DNA from: Raphanus sativus
Taxonomy: Eukaryota; Streptophyta; Magnoliopsida; Brassicales; Brassicaceae
NCBI RefSeq assembly: GCF_000801105.2
Contig: NC_079519.1
Coordinates: 2,416,668 to 2,480,667, forward strand
DNA length: 64,000 nucleotides
Direction: 5' to 3'
The position numbers and the translations under genes were made by a program. The notes below the pieces were generated by a model. It worked only from the letters and a program-made list of their open reading frames with translations. It had not been told where the DNA came from and ran no database searches. Shown here piece after piece: positions 48,634-60,448 of the stretch. Each line of letters begins with the position of its first letter. Within the stretch, counting starts at the first letter, position 1.

Positions 48634-51592
48634 TCAAACTTCACTCGAAGTGGAAGTGGAAGAGAGAAGAGGACTAGTGAGGCTATCGTTTCTGCTGCTT
48701 CCTGAGAATCGAAGCGGGCGCAGAGCAGGATCTTGGTACGCACTGACCAAGTTATGATAAAACTCACCCATTCTCTGATCGTTTTGATCTTCCCTATCCC
48801 TCTTTGTCAACACCTAAAGAGCCACAAGAGCGTTATTACGTTTCTGTAATATTCCCACAAAGGATATTTTTTCGATTTTAATACCTCGGCGGGATAGGCG
48901 GTGAATATAGGCATGAAGCGTTTACGACAGAACTCGTTGAAGAGAAGAGTGAAAACCGGAAGAGGAACGAGCAAGTAGGTAGCTAGTTCCATCTTCTTGA
49001 GTGCAAATAGACCGATCGCGATACCGTGCATGAGTACAAGAGAGAATATCATCGTATAGTGTATCATTGGCCAAAACATCCCTCCCGTTTCGTACTTTGG
49101 TTCGTACACGTTTATGAACTGCATCCCCCAAACAAAATGTAAGTGCTTAAGTTATAGTAGTAAGGACGAATCTAGTAGTCATGTAAACCTGGTTACGGTA
49201 GATGATGTAAGCAAGGACAAAGTATAAGAAGATGAAAGGGAGAATCAACGGAGCCAAGAAGAAGTACGTAATCCCAAGAAGTCCAAAGAAGAGAACTCTC
49301 GGGGTGTCTCTATGGTACCGCATAGGCGGGACTTCGAACTCTTCTTCCGTCGGTTCCAGCGATCTCTTCACGTAGCTGACCATGAAAGGAACCACACGGA
49401 AGAGTTCGGTGAGAGTATCCGTCCATCCAGTAGTCACCACGTAGGCGATGAAAAAAGATGCCTGAGCCGGAACAGCGACGGCCAGCTTGAAAAGAATCTC
49501 CTTCGGATCGAGGATCACGGAGAGCTTGTAGAAGGCCGAGCCGGAGAAAACGGTCGCGAAGAAGACGTTCCATATGGTGAACCAGATCACTTTGTTGCAA
49601 GCGCTTTTTTGTATGTCGCTGTGGCAGATGTGGCCTTGGAAAGAAGAGAGGAACTCCATGATTGGTGGTACTATTTTGAGAGATGTCTGAAGTATAAGAC
49701 TCGGAAGGTAGCCGGTTATGATTTGACTCACAATTTTCCTGGAACGTTTAGCATTGTGAGCATAAAAGTAATTTTAAATGTAAATGAGAACCAAGTGTCT
49801 GTGGTCGGGTGGTCAAAGCGTTCTGTGGATTCTCAAAGGACCTGAGTTCGAATCCGCACTTGTGGCAACCGGGACTTTTACATTCTCTCTCCGGGGAATA
49901 GTTTACCATTTTTTTTAAATGTAAATGAGAAAGGAAAAGGAAAAGACTTAAACGTACATTGATAGAATCAAAGTGAGGAAGGGGAAGAAGTATTCGAGTG
50001 CAGAGAGGTTGGTGAGACCTTGGACAAGCACGACCGGAACAAGAAACAAGGTGGTAAGGATGAGACAGGCGAAGGCAATGACGATCTTAGAGAGCCATTT
50101 CTGCATAAATGACGCAGAGAAGAAAGGCCAGTGGACATCGTGAGGCTCTGGTGCTGGTTCTGTGAGCCAGTGAGTAGGGTTGACTGATTGAGGCATGTGG
50201 AGTGCCATTGCAGCACCGTAACGAGACTTGAATGATACAAAAGCAGCTCGAACTTCCTACACACCACCATAAGAGGAATTTATGTAAAAAATAATCAAAA
50301 GCAATAATTGCAAATCCAAAGGAAACTATACTTTTCCAGGTGATGAAACTTCAGCTTGGCCTAAACGTATGTTGTGTTCTAGTTCTTGCAACACTTTCTC
50401 GTAGTGACCCTCGGGAGTGTCCTTGCGACTGAAGAATCTCATTGGCGTCTTTTTAACCCGCTGGGGATCTTCTGACTTCTTATGATGAACTTTTTTATAT
50501 AACTTCTTGGCATTATCCTGCAAGAAGCATAAGGTTGTAACACAGAACACTGGTAGCAAGGAGATATATACTGTGTTTGTTTTGAGGACTTACAACGACG
50601 CTTCGAAGCTTACTTGTTCGATGGATAACCACATGAGAGAGGTAGGTAGAGGGATGATTTTCTCTGAAGAAACTATCAACAGCGTCGCTCACAGTTGTTC
50701 TTCCATCAGAAGAAGGTATATTACGAACCAAGATGGTGAACTGTTGTGGCTGAGGTTTGGATGAATGAAAATACTCAATCCTCTTCATGCCAATATATCT
50801 AAATTCCTGTCAAAAGGAAGAGTAATCAGTAAGAGAGCATTGGTATTGATTAGAATGGCTTAATCTCCCTTACCAAGTAAAGAAGACAGCAGACAAAAGC
50901 AGTGACAAGATATATAGCTCCAAAGTGAACCCATAGCCTGCAAGAAACCAAACAAAAAGAGCACTATTGCATGAGTTTGAAACCTCAGCTGCATTAATCA
51001 AGATACGTATAATAATAATACTAAAAAGAGTTTTTGAGGTTTATTACCATGGGGAGCGTGTATTGAGATTAACAACAGAAAAGATATCCAAGGAATTGGC
51101 AGACCAGTCAGCATAGTTAATCTGTGTAAGTTGATCTCCAAAGACGTTGACAGGCAAGATAACAAAAACCCCAATGATCCCAGCAAACAAGAACACTTTC
51201 AAACTGCACAACAACCAGAGAGATAAAATAATCATTCATTACCATTTTGCATTTATTATATAAATAACAGAATTAGTCGGTTGGTTTCGGCCACCGGACA
51301 CTCTGGTTGGTTACCTGAAAGTGATCATTCTCATGAACACAACGCCGTCAAGGCCAGATGACTCCATGAGTTGCTCTTCAGACGGACGCCAAGATTTCCA
51401 GATCCAGCGAACAGAAGGGATGTACCTAGCGACTTTGTTGCGTCTTCTTTTAGAGGTTCCCGCCACGAGCCGGCGGGGAAGGAAAACTTCGTAGTTGTGT
51501 GGCTGCTTCCTCAGGATAGAGTAGAGTATGAATAGCAATACACAGAGGCAGGAGTTTATCCCAACCGACATTAGCAGTGCAGACACCAGCAT
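48634..51592 (-). CDS. OSCA/CSC1-like mechanosensitive cation channel
   Basis: TMEM63-type channel homologue; OSCA proteins open on membrane tension or hyperosmotic stress and pass calcium. Exons on the minus strand: 51592-51315, 51203-51048, 50937-50874, 50806-50594, 50517-50332, 50256-49958, 49738-49189, 49118-48885, 48813-48634. They join in frame to 719 residues. Three N-terminal membrane helices ([59 protein letters not shown]) precede a cytosolic PHM7-type domain ([20 protein letters not shown]). The channel part (DUF221/RSN1_7TM) runs from [20 protein letters not shown] to the C-terminal helices. At1g69450 homologue. A SINE occupies the intron 49739-49957. Confidence 0.92.
49791..49913 (+). 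mobile_element. SINE inside an OSCA-gene intron
   Basis: About 123 bp, flanked by the 19-bp perfect direct repeat TTTTAAATGTAAATGAGAA (49772-49790 and 49914-49932). A-box-like GTGGTCGGGTGGTCAAAGCG and B-box GAGTTCGAATCCGCAC are spaced as in a tRNA gene. A short T run precedes the second flank. Perfect flanks imply recent insertion, antisense to the host gene. Removing element and one flank would leave a 77-bp intron, normal for this genome. Confidence 0.85.
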
Positions 51593-52429
51593 CTTCTTTT
51601 TTTTTTTTTTGTGAGGGGGACGGTTTCAATAACTCAGAAGAGCTGCTGTGAAATTAAATTCTGGCTTGGAGAAACTGCACAATAATAAAAACTATTAGAA
51701 TTTATAGTTCACATTCCTATATATATATATAACCTTTAAGATCCAATACTAACTAGCTCTAGCTAGTTAGTTCACAAGTTTTAAACTCGTCATTGACAAA
51801 CCGTTGGATCTTTGATCAAATAATCCAACGAAACAGAACACACACACACAAGAAGGTAAAGACTACACAAGCTCCGATTCAAATACAAAGCCCATATTCT
51901 ATACGCAAAATCAAAAGCACTAAAAGAAGCGATCACAATCTGATTCAGATTATCAGTGATTCAACTTACGAGAAGGGGAGGATAAAACCTAAGGTTGCTG
52001 TCTGAGGCGACCGCGAAAATCGAAATTCCAGAGACGCGTTTGAAAACTTCAAAGGTCAGTGTGATGGGGGAAGCAAAACACCAGCAGGAATCCAGAGAAA
52101 TTGAAAATTTTCACAAATTGTTAGTATTGACGACAATATGTAATACGAAAGCAGAGGGAGCAGAAGAGATTAATTAGTTTAATGAATGACATGAAATGGA
52201 CGGTCAAGAACACGATTACCACGCGTTTATAAAAATGTTATCGACACCCATTCCTTCAGATTTGGACCTTCCCTCGCTTCCCATTTTGTTTATTGATAAA
52301 TGACCCGAAATGCCCTCGAGATGATCTTCTATGCTTGTACGACTCCTAAAGGGTACTTTTGCAAATGCCTATGTAGAGTCAACGTTTAGCAACACCTGTC
52401 GATGAAGCAATCGCTATTATAAAATCGTA
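51593..52429. other. OSCA gene upstream region
   Basis: Leader sequence of the minus-strand OSCA gene with (TA)n at about 51719-51731 and a probable non-coding first exon around 51960-52080. No other gene is supported. Confidence 0.4.
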
Positions 52430-53218
52430 CTAGACCTTGACTGGGCGGGTATATTTTTATGTTTTTAGTTTATTTATATTAAATGATATATTTGTAATAT
52501 TTAGACATAAATTTAGATTGAAAATTAATTTTATAATTATAATAAAAATTAAGATTAAATGTTTAACAAAATATTTTGATATAAATTTTAAATTTTCTAA
52601 TTAAAATAATATAGAGATTGGTCATAATTTTTTCCAATTTCAAAATCTTAACATTCTTTAGAAAAATATAAATGAATAAAATATAATTTTATACGCTGTT
52701 GTTGTTTATTTCTATAATTTGACCCGTGGCCGTATAAATATTTGTTTTCACTAAATTTTTTCTTTGTACTACTGATAATATATATATATATATGTATTTG
52801 TAAATTATATGTATTACATTATTGTTAATATAACATTTTAAAACAACAATTTATTTATTACTTAAATATGGAAAAAATGTAAACATATTAAAATATATTC
52901 TGTTTAGATATTGAATTTATTTTGGCTAAAGAAAAAGAAATATAAAGAAAAAAAAATAATAATCATCTATTAGTATAGGTGATTTATCTCTATCATTGAT
53001 TAAGTCATTAAAAATAAAATAAATAACTTCCTTTTCTGTGAATATGTTGTTTCCGATTTTTAAGGAAAAATCAGAGTGAAAAAATATGCATTTAATAATC
53101 TGAAAATGCAAGATTTTTTTTAGGAATGTTAATTAATAGGTTCAGTGGCATGAAAGTGTAATTAACATTGAAAATTCAGGGGCATTTCCTAAGTGTACTT
53201 CTCTTTTAATAATAGAGA
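52430..53218 (-). mobile_element. Non-autonomous Helitron
   Basis: 789 bp. On the minus strand it begins TCTCTATTATTAAAAGAGAA (after an A) and ends GCCCAGTCAAGGTCTAG (followed by T). Internal sequence including ATTTGACCCGTGGCCGTATA is shared with the plus-strand element at 10185-10831. The 3' hairpin is degenerate. No ORF. Confidence 0.75.
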
Positions 53219-53299
53219 TAGAACAGTAAACAATAATTCGGCATTGGACATGTTCGTATATTCTAAAAAAATATTCTTTTTAACGTATAAAAAACAGAA

Positions 53300-53492
53300 C
53301 GGAAGAACGAAACGCTGCGTTTTTGAGTCCCCTGCTAGCGAGCGGCCTAAGCTTGAGAAGAAGAAAGAGATCACTTTTTTATCTCTGGGATCAAATCAGC
53401 TCTGAGAGTCTGAATCCAGGAATAGTTTGAAGAAGAGGAAGATGAGCGAGGTGTTTGAATGGTACGAGCGTCATACAAACTTACCCCACTAA
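53300..53492 (+). pseudogene. Probable 5' remnant of a VTI12-like SNARE gene
   Basis: An ATG at 53442, preceded by a CT/GA-rich leader-like stretch, opens MSEVFEWYERHTNLPH and stops at 53490-53492. Arabidopsis VTI12, a Golgi/vacuolar v-SNARE, begins MSEVFEGYERQY (recalled). Reading CGTCA-TAC with one base missing would extend the match from ER into QY. The rest of a VTI coding region (coiled coils, C-terminal anchor) is not found downstream. The p24 gene is next door, and in the duplicated Arabidopsis block VTI12 (At1g26670) is close to the p24 gene At1g26690. This is therefore best read as a decayed gene start. Confidence 0.5.
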
Positions 53493-53788
53493 TTTACTCA
53501 GCCATTTATGTATTATGATTTTTGATAATCAATTCCCTTTGTATCAGAAAAGTGTACATGTCCTCTTTGTTGTCTGAAACTGAGAATGCACACTTTCTTT
53601 AATTTAAACCATCAAATCATCCAACCATCAAGGACCAACGAATACTGCCACATAAATTAAAAAAGTCCCAAGTCTCAAGAGAAACATGCTTGCAGCAGAG
53701 GCATTGAACTAATATACAACATCCAAAGAAAGAAGAGTAGATTGAGAGCGTGTGACTGACTGACTGACTTGACTGCCTATAATAAACC

Positions 53789-54720
53789 TTAGATGACTTT
53801 CTTCTTCTCGAAAAAAGTCTTCAAGTGTACATACTGCATTGCTGCCACTCCTATGCAGACGAACAAAGACAGTAAACTCAACCATGCCATTTTCGTGTTT
53901 GTTGACCTGTTCAGATCTTGCATTTGCTCTTCCCTGAAGGAGAACCACCAAATCAAAGTTACATCCTGATACCATATAGTCAAATAGCACTACAAGTCTT
54001 TTACCTTTCTCTAAGATAAAACATCTCTTCATGAATCGAGTTGACAGTATCAAGAAGGCTCTTCACATCAAACTCCATGGTCTGCCACCACACAAATGTG
54101 TAAGAACATCAAAACATGCCTATAAACACAATCACATCCACAAAGTCTCTCCAGCTCGAAACAATTATTACAAGACTCAAAACTTTTAATTTGAAAAAAA
54201 AATTGAGAGCTTACTTCGACTTGGCTCTTCTTGGCAACAGTAGCCCAGCTCTTGGATTGAACACCGGTCCTCCACTCAAAATCAATGCTAAGAGTCACCT
54301 CAGGCTTATGATCAACGGCGGAGAAACACGCCATGTAGTCCCCTGCTTCCACTGCCGAGAACGCGAACTGCCCAGTCGCCACTTGATCCGCGTGATGGTA
54401 TGCGTTCCCGTTGCTTGACGTCACCTTTTTAGGTCAGAAACGTATCTTCAGATCTCAAAATCCAAGAAAATTAAAGTTTCTCAAAAATTCAGACGGATCG
54501 GATTTACCTTGACGGAGATCTTGTGAGATTGAGGCAAATCGTGGCCTTCGTGAGGGTTATCGACGCTGTACTTTCCGACAGTCATCGAATTGCTCTTGAT
54601 GTCTTCCGCGATACACTTTGTCCGACCCGAGTGCAGATCGAAGTGCAGCGAGTGTGCTACACGCGACGAAATCACTAGAATCAGAACCACCGTCCATAGC
54701 TTCTGCGACCGGAGAAACAT
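53789..54720 (-). CDS. p24-family (emp24/gp25L) cargo receptor
   Basis: Type I membrane protein cycling between ER and Golgi in COPI/COPII vesicles, helping to load cargo such as GPI-anchored proteins. Exons on the minus strand: 54720-54508, 54424-54215, 54081-54005, 53933-53789, joining in frame to 214 residues. A signal peptide covers residues 1 to about 24 (LWTVVLILVISSRVAHS). A GOLD domain follows with two cysteines (RTKCIAEDI and YMACFSAV), then a coiled-coil segment (LDTVNSIHEEMFYLRER) and one membrane helix (MAWLSLLSLFVCIGVAAMQY). The cytosolic tail LKTFFEKKKVI carries both FF and dilysine (KKVI) signals for COPI retrieval. Delta-subclass type; At1g69460 homologue. Confidence 0.93.
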
Positions 54721-55206
54721 TTTTAGAAAGATAAATCAGAATCTCTTTCCTTCTCCTTCGTCGTCGCCCGTCGGTCTTTGTTATTATTATTGGAGACGAA
54801 CACAGTTACGATTACACGTGTATGTATCTCATTGGTTAGGACACATAAGTTTGTATTAAAATAAAGTTTGTATAAACCGGTCCAAAATTATTAGGGTTTT
54901 CTCAGCAGACTCGGTTTGCTATACCATACTGTGGTCCCAAATTTCCTCTCTCTGCAAGGGTAAAATTTCCTTTCGTCTCTGTCTCACAGTTGTGGATTGA
55001 GTAACACGTCTTGTTCTATTAGGTCAAAGTTTAATTTTCGTCCATGTTATATTGTATAATATATAGTATATGATTTCGATGTCTTACTTATTTTTCCATT
55101 GGATTCATGTATAAACATACGGTCTTTACACATTGAATTGGCTCATTGGAAAAAATACAAACTTTTCCTATTAATGGCGGTGTGAATCAGATAGTATTTA
55201 TACTGA
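54721..55206. other. p24 promoter and PHO1;H10 3' region
   Basis: Divided between the p24 upstream region (an ACACGTGT motif at about 54816) and the 3' end of the PHO1;H10-like gene. No gene seen. Confidence 0.5.
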
Positions 55207-57431
55207 TCAGTCGTCTTTGTCATCAGTTTCATCATTGTCGTAGTAATGGAAAGGATGTGGAACAGACTTGAATGCTCTGTATTTGCCCACATTGTTCAAG
55301 TGCTCATTCTCCAGCCTGAAACAAATTAACGTAACCACATTACTACTAATCATTATATTCATATTTAAATTTGAAACATAACATGTAATAATGTAACCTG
55401 AAGAAGCTCCACATTCCACGACGAACAATCTCTAAACATGAGATAATGGTCGATACAGCTACTTTGTGAAGGGACTTCAAGTTGAACTCCAGAACCAGCT
55501 GCATCCATGCCACTCTTAGAATCACATCCACTACCTGCCACAAATTTTCAAATCATATTCAACGAAAAGATTCTTTATCCTATATGTGTATAAAAGCTAT
55601 AGTTACTTACCATGGCTGCGAAATAGACGCTTTTGTGAGGGACAAGTAGTTTGTCTCTCAGGTAAGGGTTCTTGGAATGCCTACGGAGGAGTCCCCAGTC
55701 TATAACAATGTCCCAGAACGTGTTCATACATATCGCAACGCCCGAGCTTACAAGAGCCAGAATCATCCAGTTTCTTCCCTTTCTCAGCTCAAAAGCTGTT
55801 CTTATGATGACTGCAATGATCGTCAGCATGTATTTCAGAGCGTTGTATCCGTGTACTGATTCGTTTTCTTCGCATAATCTGCGTATGCACTGCATAAAAA
55901 CTTAGTCAAATAATTGGTGAGTGCAGGCAAGAGAAATGAGTTGTGTGTGTGTGATTGATTACTTGGAGGAAGCGGAGCCAGTAAGGTATAACCCCAACGA
56001 CAAAGTAGAAGACATTGTAAACACCATGACTATGACACTTTTCTTGCCTCTGCATATATTCTCCTAAACCATAGTAGCAAATGAATAGCTCCAAACTCCT
56101 TATGGCTTGTACCTGAACTTACCAAAACAAATAATTACTCAATTTTTTCTCATTTATAGTCAAAACAAAAGTAATACAAACTACAAAATAGTATAAAAAA
56201 CAAAACCTGACTAGTTAGATGGTCGGCCAAGAAAAAATCTGGAAGTGTAACCTATGATGATGATTAAAACAAAAACATTAATAAGATAAGATCTTTGTTG
56301 TTCTTGGGTTTTTAGGGACTGGTATATGAGAATTGAATACAATCACCTCGTAGAGAGGAGCACAAATGCAGTGAAGCAGTGATCGAAGGAAGAACACACG
56401 ACTTGAGCGGTATATGATGTTGAACGGACAAAGGAGTATGAAAAGAACAATCTGCAAGAAACATTAAAAAAAAAATTGGTTTAACTTCTTCCATCTGATT
56501 AAAAGATACTGCACAAAATGTAAAAAGCTAGAAAACATATCTTACAGTGACTAAACCCAAAGGAATAACCTCAGGGAGTGTGTTGTGAACTTTCATCTTC
56601 CAGTCCATATCAAACTGCAGATTTAGCAGGAAGCAGATGAAGGCAAGCACCGAGAGACCGGTGCTTACTAGGAATACTTCTCTGTAACCTAACTCCGTTC
56701 CCTGCTTGAAACCAAAGATGAAGGTGTAGTTGACTCTATAGAGCCTCCAGAAGTATATATTGGCAGAGTACATGAGCATGTGAAGAATGATGTATCCAAA
56801 CAAGCTGCAGGACATGAAATGTTTGTGAGTGTTAAAGACAAGAGAGTTCTGTTTTCTGATTTTCTGAGTCATTGAATTAGTAGTAACCTGTAAAGAGGGA
56901 TAATGTTCGCCATGTATGCAGTACCGTAGTCCTTCTCCATGAGCTTTCTACTTTCTATCTTGAAAACAACAGCAACTATGAGTGCAATTGAGCAACCGGA
57001 AAAGAAACCTGGTGAGAAGTTGAAGAAGAATCTATCAGTGAAGGAACGTAACAACCATTGAAATCTGACTATCTTTTTCTCTTTACCAGAGAAGAATGTA
57101 ACTCTGTGCCTTTCTCTTTTAACTTTGGGCCTTAGACACTTCATGCCTTCTCTTCGGTTTCCACTTGAAAAGTGCTTAACGAAAGTGACCTCTACTCTTT
57201 CCAGGAGTCTATTAACCTAAACCAGGAAACAGTGAACCAAAGAAACTGATTGTAAAAACATAAAAATAAAACTGCCTTAAAGTCTCTAACACTTCCACAA
57301 ACCTCATCAGAACTCCCAATCAATGAGTTATCCACAGTTTTCATGTAGTTCCTGGACGCATTCCTTGAAGCAATCTACACATTTAAACCATGAATATGAA
57401 TACATTTCTCATATAACATATAGAAGACCCT

Positions 57432-57470
<39 letters not shown>

Positions 57471-58484
57471 CCTTCTCGTACTTCTTCATAATCTTTGAAA
57501 ACGCCAGAAGATTCATGAAACTGATTGAAATTTACACCAAAACACATACAAATCAGTAGAACTGACACATAAAAAGAAACAAAATATGCATCTCACTAAC
57601 CTGTACTCCTTGAGACGGCGAAGTTTCTGATAGAACTCACTAAACACAAGCCTCAGCTGTTCCTCTGCTTTTTTCAACCCTTTCTTGGAGATTGGTTCAT
57701 CATTTCTAGAATCTCCGAAGAACCCTTTCAATGTAGACATGGGAGACTCAAGCGCATCATTCATCTTCACACGCTCCAGTATTTCATGGAGATCCTGCTT
57801 ATCACCACTACCATCTTCCCCATCGGTATGAGAAACCGGGACAATGTCAGTCACAATATGAGAGGCCTCTTCTTCTGGAATGCTAGTTCTGTCAATACCA
57901 TGCACCATATCTCTGTTCACACTGCCTGGTGTTCGCATTGATGATGTATCATCATCAACCACAACCTTATCAGAAGGATGCTTCTCCAGATTCAAGTGAC
58001 TTGCATCATCAGGCTTCTTCACCTTGACACGCAACGCAATAAGCGCGTCCATCTGTTTATCAAGCAAACCAGCTTCCTCAAGCACTTCCTCCACTTTCTC
58101 CCGGTAAAACCTGTTGACTTTGTTCAGATTCTCGTCGAGCTTCTTGAAGAAACACTCCTCGAACTCATCAGACTTTTTTAGAAACTTAGTCTTGTAAAGC
58201 TTATTACGACGAGAATCAGAATCATCTTGCTGATCAACTTTAATGACTTGGTCCTCAATGTCACCTCCTCCTCCACTGTTCCTGTGGTGGAAGGAAAGGC
58301 CACTAAAGGAACGGTGCAACGCTTCTGCTTGATGTGACGCTGTGGAGGCTACTCTGGTCAACAGCTTGCTGTGCTGCGTGTGGCTGCGTATCTGTTTTAG
58401 AATCCTCTTCAAGCCGTTGTAGTCCACGTAAGCTTCTACCCACTCTGGCACCATTTGCTTCTTGAATATCTTCCCGAACTTCAT
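55207..58484 (-). CDS. PHO1-H10: SPX-EXS protein, PHO1;H10-like
   Basis: Member of the PHO1 family of phosphate exporters/signal proteins; H10 in Arabidopsis (At1g69480) is stress-responsive. Exons on the minus strand: 58484-57601, 57520-57472, 57374-57303, 57216-56888, 56804-56546, 56451-56347, 56251-56207, 56112-55963, 55889-55611, 55534-55398, 55315-55207. They join in frame to 805 residues. The SPX domain (1 to about 340) opens [20 protein letters not shown], has the [12 protein letters not shown] helix and a [20 protein letters not shown] core that binds inositol pyrophosphates. Four membrane segments follow, then the EXS domain ([29 protein letters not shown]). The C-terminus is acidic ([10 protein letters not shown]). 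A GACACGTGT element lies about 530 bp upstream. Confidence 0.92.
57434..57469. repeat. (TA)n microsatellite in PHO1;H10 intron
   Basis: About 36 bp of uninterrupted TA in the intron between the third and second coding exons. It ends one base from the GT donor of the 49-bp exon, so length changes could affect splicing. Confidence 0.85.
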
Positions 58485-59677
58485 CTTTTACCTTTGATCA
58501 ATCAACTCGATCCAACCAAAACGAATCTTATCTACAAACTTCACAACAAGATGACATCTAATCAAAATCACACATGCAGCCAGAAAACTAGGTCATACAG
58601 TGTGAGCACGAAACTCCATGAGTGAGAGAGAGAAGGATACCTTGATAAGGAAGTAACCGCGGGAATTGATTAGAAGCTGCTCTGCAAGTTTGTGAGTTAC
58701 GACATTGACGAAGGGGTGAGACGTCGGAACTTGAAACGCCTCGGCTCTCTATATATACTAATCGCCGACTAGATACTAGTGTGGAGGTGTGTTGATTACG
58801 GCAACCGATCGCCTGCGGCTGAGACCATGCTTTGAAGAGGTTATCTATCTTTTACAGCCGTTGGATTCTTCTGAGTGAGTGCCAGTGGGTGCAACGTGGC
58901 GTCCGTTGAATGGATAGCGTTTTTGTTGTTGATTGATTGATCTTGTTGCGGCCGAAAGGGATGGAAGGAAGCAAATCAATAGATACGGGCTTTGACCAGC
59001 CCACCACAGAGTGACACGTGTTGCTACGTATGCTTCAGTGTGGCAGTAAAACCGCATCATTTGGCAGTAGTATGGGTCTTTAACCAACTAAAACCGGTCT
59101 TCTCATTGTTAAAGGCGGTATCTTGATTGGTTTCAGATTTCGGATTTTTGAGTTTATGAATTTGAATTCGGATCAGATACAGTTCAGACTTTAATTACAT
59201 GTCCAAGATTTAGTTGAATCCAAAATAGTTTTTTTCGGGTACAGGCTCTAGACACTATTCAAGTTTTATTATATGTTTTACTCATGTTTGGTTTAGTAAT
59301 TTTGATTCATGTAGATGTTGTAACCTTGTTTAAAATCCATTTTGAATTCGAGCTCGTTTCAGATTCAGTTAATAACAATTTGGTTTAAATATTATCAAAA
59401 CAAAATTAAATTAAATAACTGGATTGAATTGTTTATTACATTTCAAATAATAATTTTGGGAACTATTTTGATATTCTACTAAGGTTTTAGATATTTTCAG
59501 AGTTTTTTTCTGATACTTGTTCGGATTCGAGTGGAATTCAATAATGCCCTTAACCTGAAATACCCTTTTGTAGAATCTATTCTATGTTTTACATTCCGGA
59601 TCGGATATGGTTCAGATTCAAATTTTTTGGTTTTGATCTCAACCTGGGTTGAGTTACAAATGCCTAGCACTAGGTTA
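58485..59677. other. PHO1;H10 promoter and intergenic DNA
   Basis: Leader, a TATA-like TATATATAGAGA on the minus strand (about 58745-58756) and GACACGTGT (59013-59021). AT-rich DNA follows. No gene is supported. Confidence 0.5.
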
Positions 59678-60010
59678 TCTATATTATTAAAAGAGAAGTA
59701 CACATATAAAATGCCCCTTAGTTTTCAGTGTTATTTACACTTCAATGCCACTGACATTAAATAGTGCTTCCTATTTTAATGCTGTTTTTTTTTCACTTTG
59801 ATTAATGTGTTTTCCAAAATTAAATTTGAATTAAATACACAATTAAATAATACTTCCTATTTTAATGTTTTATTTTTTCCACTTACATTAATGTATTTTC
59901 TAAAATTAAATTTGAATTAAATACACTTCATTAAATTCTCCAATTAATATATATATATATATTCTTCATTAACTTCTCCAATTCTCTAAAATTAAAATTA
60001 CAAAAATACT

Positions 60011-60042
<32 letters not shown>

Positions 60043-60448
60043 CTTATTTTTCATCCAAATATTCAAGTTAAATTTATTTTAATTTTTAATTTAAGTACTT
60101 TAGCTTACATTACTCAAATTTACATGTTATATTTTTTAGATTTAAGGATACTTAAAGATATATAAATTTTGAAAAGTTAAAAATAATTTAAACGGGTTAT
60201 CAAACCCGCAAAGATCTAAATCAAACCGGAACCAAAGTTTATAAATACTCGAATAAAGCTAGAATCTTTAAACTAAAAAATCTCAAACTCGAATAAATTT
60301 TAACCAAATTCGAATGGATATCCAAATACCTATCTCTAACTTAGTCACTAAAAAACGATCAAATATTATAAATATACTATTTAGTATAAATAAATAAAAA
60401 CTAAAACTGAAAATTAATACCCGTGCAGTCGCACGGGTCAAGATCTAG
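59678..60448 (+). mobile_element. Non-autonomous Helitron with intact 3' hairpin
   Basis: 771 bp. Starts TCTATATTATTAAAAGAGAA after an A (59677) and ends in CCCGTGCAGTCGCACGGG, a perfect hairpin, followed by TCAAGATCTAG and a host T (60449). Clean Helitron ends and A/T insertion point. The AT-rich body lacks ORFs. It is the best preserved of the three Helitrons in the window. Confidence 0.9.

Noticed and set aside
49791..49870. Possible tRNA gene
   Set aside because: A and B boxes are present, but there is no full cloverleaf, and the element is flanked by a 19-bp target duplication; it is a tRNA-derived SINE.
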